Assembly: GCA_964532865.1 (NCBI GenBank)
Contig: CAZHJA010000029.1
Location: 1-10,734, forward strand
Direction: 5' to 3'
From: CAZHJA01 sp964532865
GTDB taxonomy: Bacteria > Patescibacteriota > Microgenomatia > UBA1406 > GWC2-37-13
DNA: 10,734 nucleotides
Positions 1-7,005 of the stretch are shown here, piece after piece. Numbering within the stretch: the stretch's first letter is position 1; every line of letters starts with the position of its first letter. The notes beneath the pieces were generated by a model. The model made no database searches. It worked only from the letters and a program-made list of their open reading frames with translations, and was not told where the DNA came from. A program made the position numbers and the translations under genes.

Positions 1-942
1 AATGGCGAAAAAAGATTTTTTATCAGTAGCTTTTTTTGGCAATACCTTTTTCTCGTGTTCTTCGTATTTTTCTTCTGGTTTTTCTTTCTTTTTATCAACT
101 TCTTTTCCAATAGCAAAACCCATTATTTCTTCTTTATCATAAGTAATGTCTTCTTCTTTTAAGTCTTTTTCTAACTGTTTATTCTGTATAACGACAGTTT
201 TATGCCCTTTCTTATTTATTTGTTTTCTAAATATATCTATTAACTCTTTTAAAATTTCATGCTCTTTTATTATTTCCACACGAGGTAAGCGAACAAAAAG
301 ATCTTCACTCCATCTATGTTTTATTATCTTAGCTGCTTCATCTTCAATATCTTTTGAATTATATAATATTATTCTTGCTGGAAGAAGCAATTTTCCTTTA
401 ATTTCATGAAAAGATTCAATAACATCATCAACAATATCTCCTGTACGATCTATTGTTTTTGAAAATACATTTTTTCCTCCTTTGAAAACAAATATACTAA
501 TATTTGATTTATCAAGTTCAGCTATTACAGCTGTTAATGGTAAATCTTCTTTTTTTTGAAAACAATGGGCTATTGCCTCATAGCATTCTATATAACCCAA
601 TGCATCAAGTTCTAAATTCTTAGCTAAATCTTTTATTTTATTAAAATAATCTTTTTTTATTTCTTTTGTTTTTTGATCAACAAGATGAGAATAAACAAAA
701 AAAATTGTTTCTTTTAAATGAAGCCTTGTTTTATTTTCTAATTTAAAAAGAACATCATCAATGTCTTCTTTTAAATTATTCCAAAGGTTTGAATATTCAA
801 ACTTCTGTTGCTCTGTAATAATAAATCTTCCTCTTTCTTGAACTATAACAAAACCTATTCCTTGTCCTTCCTTTAAGAACAATCCAAAATAATTTCTGTT
901 TGAAATTTCTTCTTTTTTGCTGGAAAAAAACGGTATATTCAT
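1..942 (-). CDS. Degenerate PilM/FtsA-like actin-fold protein, partial (C-terminus outside window)
   Basis: The frame is open from an ATG at 942 to the left edge, giving 314 residues with no stop, so the C-terminus is missing. The layout resembles a PilM/FtsA-type ASKHA fold. There is an N-terminal strand pair (about 19-44), a helical 1C/SHA2-like segment ending YIECYEAIAH (117-126), a phosphate-2-like strand-turn-strand (138-175, with FKGGKNVFSKTIDRTGD) and a late AIGKEV (277-282) like the closing AIGLA of FtsA/PilM. The nucleotide-binding signatures are eroded: ELDKSN stands where DxGxxxT is expected, and LYNSKD where the adenosine-site GG is expected. A Lys/Glu-rich linker (283-310) follows and may lead to a membrane or docking segment. 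The gene lies 15 bases after the solute-binding protein gene, probably in one operon, with no Shine-Dalgarno. The fold is inferred from pattern, not from a search. It could be a structural, non-ATPase scaffold. Confidence 0.5.
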   Translation of the reverse strand, partial: MNIPFFSSKKEEISNRNYFGLFLKEGQGIGFVIVQERGRFIITEQQKFEYSNLWNNLKEDIDDVLFKLENKTRLHLKETIFFVYSHLVDQKTKEIKKDYFNKIKDLAKNLELDALGYIECYEAIAHCFQKKEDLPLTAVIAELDKSNISIFVFKGGKNVFSKTIDRTGDIVDDVIESFHEIKGKLLLPARIILYNSKDIEDEAAKIIKHRWSEDLFVRLPRVEIIKEHEILKELIDIFRKQINKKGHKTVVIQNKQLEKDLKEEDITYDKEEIMGFAIGKEVDKKKEKPEEKYEEHEKKVLPKKATDKKSFFAI

Positions 943-957
943 ATAATTTGTTTATTA

Positions 958-2493
958 TTATTCTTCAAACATTTGAAATATTTGGTCAACTCCTTCTTTT
1001 GCATTTTCAAGAGCTGATTGATAAGATTCTCCATTTATTGTCGCATTAACTGCATTTTCCAAGTATGTAACAATTGAATCATTTAAACCATTATCATAGG
1101 TACGTGAAATAACAGGCATTGAATAATAATAATCATCAGCCGCCTGTTTAATAACAGCTCCAATATATTCATTTTGTATGATAACATCTGCTAAGTCAAC
1201 TCTAGAATAAGGTTCACCAAATAATCTAGTTTTACTTTGATTTTCATATAGTTTTGTCATGTTTTCTTTTTCTGTAAGATAGCGCAGAAATTTCCATGCT
1301 TCCATTTGATTTTTACTGTAACGTGAAACACCCTCCACCCAATAATTTGAAATTGAAACGGGTTCTGCTCCAGGAACTTGAGGAACTGGAACTACCTTCA
1401 TGTCTATTTCGGGATTATTTTCATTAATTACTAAAATCTCCCAAGAAGGAGCTAAAATCATTGCAACTTTACCTTGAATAAATGCAGTAATTGAATTTGG
1501 CATATCTTCACTCCAAACATTATCTGGAGATTCAGCGAATTTGCGATAAACTTCAAGAGCACTTGCAGCATCAGGCTTATTAATATCCCGTATATCTGTA
1601 ATACCATTTTGAATGAACATTAATCCTAAAATGTCAGAGAAATGAGAAATGTTTGAAGCAGTGCCTAATGCAATACCTGAATTAATAAGCTGACCGCTTG
1701 TATCTTTTACTGTAATCTTAAATACAGCATTTGTAATATCATCCCATGTTGTTGGGACTTTGCTAATGCCTGCCTGTTTAAATAAACTTTCATTATATAT
1801 CAAAACCAAACCATCAACTTCAAGCGGTAAACCATAATAATTGTTTCCTACCTTTAAATCTTTTGCATGTATAGGATAAAATGTTTTTTCAAATTGCTCA
1901 TTACTCATTATTTTTGAAGGTAAAGGAGCTGTTATCTTTTTTATTTCAGGAAGCCAAGTATTATGATATCTAAAAATATCAGGACCCATTCCTTTTTCTC
2001 CTCGAGCTAAAAGCTTTTCTCGATAATCCTGTACTTCAACTTTTGTATATTCTATCTTAATGTTTGGATTATTCTTTTGATAATCATTTATAAGAGAATC
2101 AAATACTTCTTTTTCCTCCCAAAGTCCCCAGTATTTTAGTGTTACTGAACCTGTTGAGGGTTTCCCTTTAAAAAAAAGATTAAATAATACAATTAAAATT
2201 CCAAAGAAAAAAACAACTGCTGAAATAATAATAATGTACTTAATCTTATTGTCTTCAACAATCGGAGGTGGTACATCAGTAGGCGCTTCAGACTCTGTAA
2301 TTTTTTCTTGAGATGGATCAGTTACACTAGACGGAATTTCTTCTGGAATCATCTCAGGACTAACATTTTCAGTTTGATTACTTTTCATATTTTGTGACTG
2401 CTCCTCCTGAATATTTTCTTGGGGAACTTCTTCCTCTACAGGTTCACTTTTAAAAACAGGCTGACTTTCTTGCCTATTTTTGTTATTATCCAT
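958..2493 (-). CDS. Membrane-anchored family 1 extracellular solute-binding protein with long acidic cytoplasmic tail
   Basis: This 511-residue protein has three parts. Residues 1-84 are an acidic, Glu/Gln/Pro/Ser-rich, probably disordered tail. Residues 85-108 are a single hydrophobic helix. Residues 116-511 form a periplasmic-binding-protein fold of the SBP_bac_1 (sugar/oligosaccharide) type. Family hallmarks are YWGLWEE after the first strand, the GLPLEVDGLVLIYNESLF segment (221-238), PTTWDD (248-252) and the late AWKFLRYLTEKE helix. There is no lipobox cysteine, so the helix is a signal anchor leaving the tail inside and the binding domain outside. Typical ABC binding proteins are lipoproteins or soluble and neighbour permease genes; none is visible here. 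The actin-like gene follows after 15 bases. Translation probably starts at 2493, just after an extended -10 (TGCTATAGT), without a Shine-Dalgarno. The ligand is unknown. Confidence 0.85.
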   Translation of the reverse strand: MDNNKNRQESQPVFKSEPVEEEVPQENIQEEQSQNMKSNQTENVSPEMIPEEIPSSVTDPSQEKITESEAPTDVPPPIVEDNKIKYIIIISAVVFFFGILIVLFNLFFKGKPSTGSVTLKYWGLWEEKEVFDSLINDYQKNNPNIKIEYTKVEVQDYREKLLARGEKGMGPDIFRYHNTWLPEIKKITAPLPSKIMSNEQFEKTFYPIHAKDLKVGNNYYGLPLEVDGLVLIYNESLFKQAGISKVPTTWDDITNAVFKITVKDTSGQLINSGIALGTASNISHFSDILGLMFIQNGITDIRDINKPDAASALEVYRKFAESPDNVWSEDMPNSITAFIQGKVAMILAPSWEILVINENNPEIDMKVVPVPQVPGAEPVSISNYWVEGVSRYSKNQMEAWKFLRYLTEKENMTKLYENQSKTRLFGEPYSRVDLADVIIQNEYIGAVIKQAADDYYYSMPVISRTYDNGLNDSIVTYLENAVNATINGESYQSALENAKEGVDQIFQMFEE

Positions 2494-2509
2494 ATATCAT
2501 AACTATAGC
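2480..2509 (+). promoter_or_regulatory. Promoter of the VanW-family gene
   Basis: A -35-like TTGTTA (2480-2485), an 18-base spacer and a -10-like TATAGC (2504-2509) precede the ATG at 2519 by 9 bases. The -10 shares its palindromic CTATAG core (2503-2508) with the divergent promoter on the other strand. There is no Shine-Dalgarno, so a leaderless or near-leaderless transcript is predicted. Confidence 0.4.
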
Positions 2510-2510
2510 A
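2502..2510 (-). promoter_or_regulatory. Extended -10 promoter element of the solute-binding protein gene
   Basis: Read on the minus strand this is TGCTATAGT, matching the extended -10 pattern TGnTATAnT. Eight bases separate the hexamer from the ATG at 2493, so the expected transcription start falls at or next to the start codon. A leaderless mRNA is likely. No good -35 was seen, which an extended -10 can tolerate. Confidence 0.5.
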
Positions 2511-2518
2511 AAAATTCC

Positions 2519-3928
2519 ATGATAAATAAAAAGAAATTCCATATCCTGATTATCCGAATATTCTTTATTAGCTTTGTTTTACTTATACTAATTACATCTA
2601 TAATAATTGCAATTTTTGACGCTCAAGAAGAAAGCTTAAAACATCAATTCTTTCCAAATGTATATGTTAAAAATATCAACTTTGGTAAAAAAGACAGACA
2701 AAAGATGTTAAATTATTTTAATAACAAAAATAAAAGGCTTAATAAAAATTATCTTACAGTCTTTCATGATAAAACACCTATTGCAACACTCTCAGGAAAA
2801 CAACTAGGTCTTAAATATGACAGTAAAGGAATTATGGAAAGAGCATATTTAATTGGAAGATCTTCAAATATATACACTCGAATATATCAAATAGGTTCCT
2901 CTTTTTTTAATTGGCAGAAGTATGAAATTAAAGCTAATATTGAATATGACAATATCATAATCTCTGAATTTATTAATAATAAAGAGGAAGATTATAATAA
3001 GCCTGCAAAAAATGCTCTTTTTTTATTTGAAAATAACAGGGTAATAGATTTTAGAAAAGAAGAAAGTGGATCAATAATTGAAAAAGATGTATTTTTGCTT
3101 GAGTTTAAACAATATATCAGTAGTTTGGAGAAAAATCCTCAAGATAAGACAATAGTATTAAAAGAAAAGGTTATTAAACCAGAAATTACTCTTTCTCAAT
3201 CAAATACTTATGGTATTGAAGAATTTATTGGAGAAGGTATATCAGATTATAGTCATTCAATTGCCGGAAGAATACACAATATCATTCTTGGAACATCAAA
3301 ACTAAATGGTGTACTAATACCAAAAGGAGAAATATTTTCATTTAATAATACTATTGGAGATATATCCGAATTAACAGGATACAAATCTGCATATATAATA
3401 AAGGATGGGAAAACAGTATTAGGAGATGGGGGAGGAGTATGTCAAATTTCAACCACTATGTACCGCGCTGCATTAAATTCTGGTCTTGAAATTATTGAAA
3501 GGCATCCTCATGCATATAGAGTATCTTACTATGAGGCAGATTCAAAACCAGGACTTGATGCTACGGTTTTTTCACCCTCAACTGATTTAAAATTTAAAAA
3601 TAATACTCCTGCATCTATTCTTATTCAAACTCATGTTGATCAAAAAAATAATCTTTTATATTTTCGTCTATATGGAAAAAGTGATGGAAGAAAAGTAGAA
3701 ATCTCCCCTATACAGGTATTTGGAATCCAAGCTCCGCCTCCTCCTGTATACCAAGACGATGCTACTTTAAAAAAAGGAATAACAAAACAAATAGACTTTG
3801 CCGCATGGGGAGCAAAATCAACATATAATTATAAAGTTACAAAAAATAATGAAGTAATTTTTGAAAAAGCATTTTTTTCATCATATAAGCCATGGGCAGC
3901 TGTATTTTTAGTAGGTACTGCAGAATAA
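2519..3928 (+). CDS. VanW family protein, membrane-anchored
   Basis: I start this at the ATG at 2519, giving 469 residues. An in-frame ATG at 2480 would add 13 residues but lies inside the divergent gene and upstream of the predicted -10. Residues 8-31 are a signal-anchor helix after a basic MINKKK. Residues about 45-235 resemble the YoaR-like peptidoglycan-binding region that often precedes VanW. The VanW domain spans about 250-385, with IPKGEIFSFNNTIG (267-280), the hallmark GDGGGVCQISTTMYRAA (302-318) and ERHPHAYRVSYY (327-338). The C-terminal part (about 395-466) looks like a G5-type module, ending in a strand pair and FLVG. The protein probably sits outside the membrane and contacts the cell wall. 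VanW biochemistry is unresolved, and similarity to the vancomycin-cluster gene does not imply resistance. The gene ends 5 bases before the convergent acyltransferase. Confidence 0.88.
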   Translation: MINKKKFHILIIRIFFISFVLLILITSIIIAIFDAQEESLKHQFFPNVYVKNINFGKKDRQKMLNYFNNKNKRLNKNYLTVFHDKTPIATLSGKQLGLKYDSKGIMERAYLIGRSSNIYTRIYQIGSSFFNWQKYEIKANIEYDNIIISEFINNKEEDYNKPAKNALFLFENNRVIDFRKEESGSIIEKDVFLLEFKQYISSLEKNPQDKTIVLKEKVIKPEITLSQSNTYGIEEFIGEGISDYSHSIAGRIHNIILGTSKLNGVLIPKGEIFSFNNTIGDISELTGYKSAYIIKDGKTVLGDGGGVCQISTTMYRAALNSGLEIIERHPHAYRVSYYEADSKPGLDATVFSPSTDLKFKNNTPASILIQTHVDQKNNLLYFRLYGKSDGRKVEISPIQVFGIQAPPPPVYQDDATLKKGITKQIDFAAWGAKSTYNYKVTKNNEVIFEKAFFSSYKPWAAVFLVGTAE

Positions 3929-3933
3929 TTATT

Positions 3934-4527
3934 TTATCTAAACCAACTTGCTCTTCCAAGTTTGTATTTTAGGTTTTTATTTCTTCTTTCCCCAATAATT
4001 GTCGCAGGGACTCCCCCAGCAATAGCAAATGGGGGAATATCCTTTGTAACAACCGCACCTGCTCCAATAATTGCTCCTTTTCCAATTGTTATTCCAGGAA
4101 GAATAATTGCTCTTGGACCAATAAAAACATAGTCTCCTATTAATACCCGCTCTTGTATTGCTGAAAAATCTGGATTATTTATATTATGCTCTGAATTATA
4201 TATCATTACCTCACTTGCAATACTAACGTGATTTCCAATTATTAGTTTTTCCCTTCCATCTAAAAGTGCAGCTTCGCCAATTATTGTATCATTACCAATT
4301 TCAATATTTTCTGGGTTATAAAATTTGGTACATGTATGAATTGTTGAGCCTTTTCCAATTTTTATCCCAAAAGCTCTATAGAAAAAGCGCCTGATACGAT
4401 GTATAGGAATATATCCAATTATCCGCAAGAAACAAACTTTTGCTTCAAGCATAATATTTTGCATTCTATTTATAATTTTATCTACAATTTCATAAGATCC
4501 AAGCTTTCTTCCTGTTTTATCTTTCAT
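3934..4527 (-). CDS. Hexapeptide-repeat (left-handed beta-helix) acyltransferase
   Basis: This 197-residue protein belongs to the LacA/NodL/WcaF-type O-acetyltransferases, which transfer an acetyl group from acetyl-CoA to sugar hydroxyls. An N-terminal amphipathic region (about 10-55, with RRFFYRAFGIKIGKG) leads into hexapeptide coils from about 56 to 165, rich in I-G-x-x-x-x-I periodicity. The loop YNSEHNIN (110-117) carries the likely catalytic His114. The closing IAGGVPATIIGER (169-181) is the family's typical CoA-site end. The probable substrate is a surface polysaccharide or another envelope glycan; the acceptor cannot be named from sequence. The gene lies 12 bases after the helicase, in the same reading frame, but has its own extended -10. 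It has no Shine-Dalgarno and is probably transcribed both independently and by read-through. Confidence 0.88.
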   Translation of the reverse strand: MKDKTGRKLGSYEIVDKIINRMQNIMLEAKVCFLRIIGYIPIHRIRRFFYRAFGIKIGKGSTIHTCTKFYNPENIEIGNDTIIGEAALLDGREKLIIGNHVSIASEVMIYNSEHNINNPDFSAIQERVLIGDYVFIGPRAIILPGITIGKGAIIGAGAVVTKDIPPFAIAGGVPATIIGERRNKNLKYKLGRASWFR

Positions 4528-4533
4528 ATATAT

Positions 4534-4563
4534 ATTATATCAAAACATATCTTTTTCTTCCAA
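4534..4563 (-). promoter_or_regulatory. Promoter of the acyltransferase gene, overlapping the helicase stop
   Basis: On the minus strand a -35-like TTGGAA (4563-4558), an 18-base spacer and a perfect extended -10, TGATATAAT (4542-4534), precede the ATG at 4527 by 6 bases. The first three bases of the extended -10 are the TGA stop codon of the helicase. The spacing predicts a leaderless transcript starting at or next to the ATG. This is the best promoter match in the window. Confidence 0.6.
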
Positions 4564-6312
4564 AAATCTTGATTTTTCTGTTATCCCTCTTTTTCCAAAA
4601 ATAAATCTTTTTGTGGCATAAGTAATATATAGTTTTTTTTGTGCCCTTGTAACTCCAACATAAAACAATCTTCTTTCTTCTTCAAGCTGAAAATAGTCTT
4701 CAATAGATCTTGCATGAGGCAATATCCCCTCCTCTACTCCTGCAATAAAAACAACTGGGAATTCAAGACCTTTTGCTTGATGCAATGTCATAAGTCTTAC
4801 TCCATCTTTTTTTTGTTTTTCTCCCTCAAAATATTCAGATTCAACTAATGCAACTTGTTCTAAAAATTTATCAACTTGAGAAAAGCTCATTGCAACAGAT
4901 TTAAGCTCATTAATATTTTCAAGCCTTGCATAATCTTCTTGATCATCTGAGTTATATTTTTGGATATACCCTGTTTCTTGAAAAATTTGCTCTATAAGTT
5001 CAACTGTAGGTATTTTAAATACTTCTTTTTTTGTTTTTCTATAAAATTTTGTAAACTTTTCCCATCTTCTTTTTCCTAATTTAATAATTCTATCCTTTGA
5101 AAGTTCGTCTTTTGGATTAATAAATAATCGAAGATACGAAATAATGTCTTTTATTTCTCTTCTTTCATAAAACCTTGTTCCTCCTATTAATACATAAGGA
5201 ATACCATAATGAAGAAATGATTCTTCTATAATTCTTGATTGGGCATTTGTACGGTATAAAACAGCAAATGAATTAAGTTGTAATTTTTGCTTTAAGTTAT
5301 TAATTTCTGAAACAATATATAAAGTTTCATGCTCTTCATTTTCTGATTCATGTATTTCAACTTCTTCTCCTTTTTTATTTTCTGTAAAAAGATCCAATAC
5401 TGGATGAGTTTCATTTTTAGATATGATAGAATGTGCAAAATTCAATATATTTTGTGTTGAACGATAGTTTTGCTCTAAGTTAAATGTTTTGCTTTCTGGA
5501 AAGTCTTCATTAAATTTGTCCAAGTTTCTGATATCAGCTCCTCTCCATGAATATATGCTTTGGGAAAAATCACCAACAACTGTAACATTTTGGTATTTTT
5601 CTCCCAACAGTCTTGTAAGACTATATTGAGAATAATTTGTATCTTGAAATTCATCTACTAAAATATATTTGAATTTCTCTTGATATTCTTCTAAAACAAA
5701 GCTTTTTTTAATAAAAAGCTGAACTGTTTTCATAATTAAATCATCAAAATCAAGTGCGTTATTTTTTTGCTTTATTTTTTCATATTTTAAGTATATTTCT
5801 GCAATTTCCCCTGCATTATAATCTCCAAAAACATCTCCATATCTTTTATAATCAATTAATTGACTCTTTGCAGAAGATATTCTATTTAATACATATGATG
5901 GTGTAATCCTTCCAGTATTGTTTTCCTTTAATATCTTTTTTATTAAATTAATTGAGTCATTATTGTCATAAATTATAAAATTATTTTTTATACCAATATT
6001 ATGTCCGCTTTTTCGTAAAATATGCGCACAAAAAGAATGAAATGTACCTACAAAACCAAGTTTAGATTGTTCTCTATTTTGAAGATGCATATTAATTCTT
6101 GCTTTCATTTCAGAAGCCGCTTTATTAGTAAAAGTTATCATAATAATCAAAGATGGAGGTGTGTTGTGACATAGAATTAAGTTTAAAACTTTGTAAACTA
6201 AAACTCTAGTTTTGCCTGATCCTGCCCCAGCTAGTATTACTGAAGGTCCATTAATATGTAAGGCCGCATTTTTCTGTTCAATATTTAATGCCTTGAATAA
6301 ATCCCTTTTCAT
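4540..6312 (-). CDS. uvrD: UvrD/PcrA-type superfamily 1A DNA helicase, compact
   Basis: This 590-residue ATP-dependent 3'-5' helicase acts in repair and in clearing replication blocks. Motifs occur in order: Q motif LNIEQKNA (9-16), Walker A GAGSGKT (29-35), Ia TFTNKAASEM (60-69), FHSF (91-94), II VDEFQDTN (219-226), III GDFSQSIYSWRGA (247-259), IV QNYRST (281-286), YRTNAQSR (353-360), V TLHQAKGLEFPVVF (509-522) and VI EEERRLFYVGVTRA (544-557). It ends soon after SRFLEEK. It therefore lacks the C-terminal Tudor-like tail of PcrA/UvrD and is well below the usual 650-750 residues. The segment between IVa and V is also short, with KLGKRRWEKF (411-420) in place of the PxRGIG helix-hairpin-helix. 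The ATG at 6312 is the only usable start, because an in-frame stop lies two codons upstream. Catalytic residues look intact. Confidence 0.93.
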   Translation of the reverse strand: MKRDLFKALNIEQKNAALHINGPSVILAGAGSGKTRVLVYKVLNLILCHNTPPSLIIMITFTNKAASEMKARINMHLQNREQSKLGFVGTFHSFCAHILRKSGHNIGIKNNFIIYDNNDSINLIKKILKENNTGRITPSYVLNRISSAKSQLIDYKRYGDVFGDYNAGEIAEIYLKYEKIKQKNNALDFDDLIMKTVQLFIKKSFVLEEYQEKFKYILVDEFQDTNYSQYSLTRLLGEKYQNVTVVGDFSQSIYSWRGADIRNLDKFNEDFPESKTFNLEQNYRSTQNILNFAHSIISKNETHPVLDLFTENKKGEEVEIHESENEEHETLYIVSEINNLKQKLQLNSFAVLYRTNAQSRIIEESFLHYGIPYVLIGGTRFYERREIKDIISYLRLFINPKDELSKDRIIKLGKRRWEKFTKFYRKTKKEVFKIPTVELIEQIFQETGYIQKYNSDDQEDYARLENINELKSVAMSFSQVDKFLEQVALVESEYFEGEKQKKDGVRLMTLHQAKGLEFPVVFIAGVEEGILPHARSIEDYFQLEEERRLFYVGVTRAQKKLYITYATKRFIFGKRGITEKSRFLEEKDMF

Positions 6313-6322
6313 AGATTATAAT
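6293..6322 (+). promoter_or_regulatory. Promoter of tpiA with a palindromic -10
   Basis: A -35-like TTGAAT (6293-6298), an 18-base spacer and a consensus TATAAT (6317-6322) precede the ATG at 6331 by 8 bases. This spacing predicts a leaderless transcript. The -10 lies in the perfect palindrome ATTATAAT (6315-6322), so the opposite strand also reads TATAAT. That reverse copy is only 2 bases from the helicase ATG, too close for a normal leaderless start, so the helicase promoter is not settled. Confidence 0.55.
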
Positions 6323-6330
6323 GGTAACAT

Positions 6331-7005
6331 ATGAAATATTTTATAGCTAATTGGAAGGCACATAAAAATCAAAAAGAAGTAGGCACATGGTTAAATACAT
6401 TTATTAAAGTAGTAAAAAACAGTCCAAACATTAAATCCAATCTTAATAATAATAAAATTCAAATTGTAATATGCCCTGCATTTCCCTTTTTTTTCTCATT
6501 AAAAGAAAAAATAAAAGAATTTAATAATATATTTATTGGATCACAAGATATATCAAAATTTGATGAAGGAGAATATACAGGTGAAGTTGACGGTAAAATG
6601 CTTCAAGACTATGTTGATTATGTAATTATTGGCCATAGTGAAAGAAGAAAGCTCCTTAATGAAAACAACGAAATTCTTTTCCAAAAAGTAAAACATGCTA
6701 AAAAATATGATATAAAGCCAATATTTTGTATAAGAGGAGAACAAGACCCTATTCCCAAAGAAGTCAAGATTATTGCTTATGAGCCTGTTTCAGCAATAGG
6801 AACAGGAGACAATGAGACCTTACCAAATGTCTTGCAAATTAAACAAAGATTAAAAATATCTCCAGACATTAAATTTCTTTATGGAGGAAGTATTGATAAA
6901 AATAATGCTTTAAATTATTTAAAATCAGATGAAATTGATGGCTTTCTTATTGGAACAGCATCTCTTAATGCAATATCTTTTGCAGAAATAATAACAAAGT
7001 ATTAA
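6331..7005 (+). CDS. tpiA: Triosephosphate isomerase, short form
   Basis: This enzyme interconverts dihydroxyacetone phosphate and glyceraldehyde 3-phosphate in glycolysis, in the cytosol. Catalytic residues are present: Asn7 and Lys9 in ANWKA, His102 in IIGHSERR (99-106) and Glu151 in AYEPVSAIGTG (149-159). The phosphate-gripping YGGSI (184-188) and FLIGTASL (205-212) are also seen. At 224 residues it is about 25 shorter than typical bacterial TPI. The gap falls between FCIRGEQDP (132-140) and KIIAYEP (146-152), where the usual helix with an ERxAG-type motif is missing. The loop-6 hinge is PVS instead of PVW. The ATG at 6331 follows a strong -10 by 8 bases. The last codons overlap the convergent membrane-protein gene by 4 bases. 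Confidence 0.95.
   Translation: MKYFIANWKAHKNQKEVGTWLNTFIKVVKNSPNIKSNLNNNKIQIVICPAFPFFFSLKEKIKEFNNIFIGSQDISKFDEGEYTGEVDGKMLQDYVDYVIIGHSERRKLLNENNEILFQKVKHAKKYDIKPIFCIRGEQDPIPKEVKIIAYEPVSAIGTGDNETLPNVLQIKQRLKISPDIKFLYGGSIDKNNALNYLKSDEIDGFLIGTASLNAISFAEIITKY

Noticed and set aside
146..409. Plus-strand open frame opposite the actin-like gene
   Set aside because: It is the antisense of a well-formed coding frame, with low-complexity Ser/Ile/Phe-rich translation and no family resemblance. The same applies to plus-strand frames at 4639-4848, 7740-8099, 8265-8480 and 8547-8756, and to the minus-strand frame at 6553-6744.
2480..2518. Upstream in-frame ATG at 2480 as the start of the VanW-family gene
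   Set aside because: It adds 13 non-hydrophobic residues before a normal MINKKK plus signal-anchor start, lies within the divergent gene, and would precede the predicted -10 at 2504-2509.
2519..3928. Vancomycin resistance gene
   Set aside because: VanW proteins are widespread envelope proteins of unknown role, and no VanA, VanH, VanX or VanR/S partners are present.
4540..4542. TGA read as a sense codon (Gracilibacteria/SR1 code), fusing helicase and acyltransferase
   Set aside because: No gene in the window has in-frame TGA, whereas a recoded genome would use it often. Both products are complete on their own, and the acyltransferase has its own promoter.
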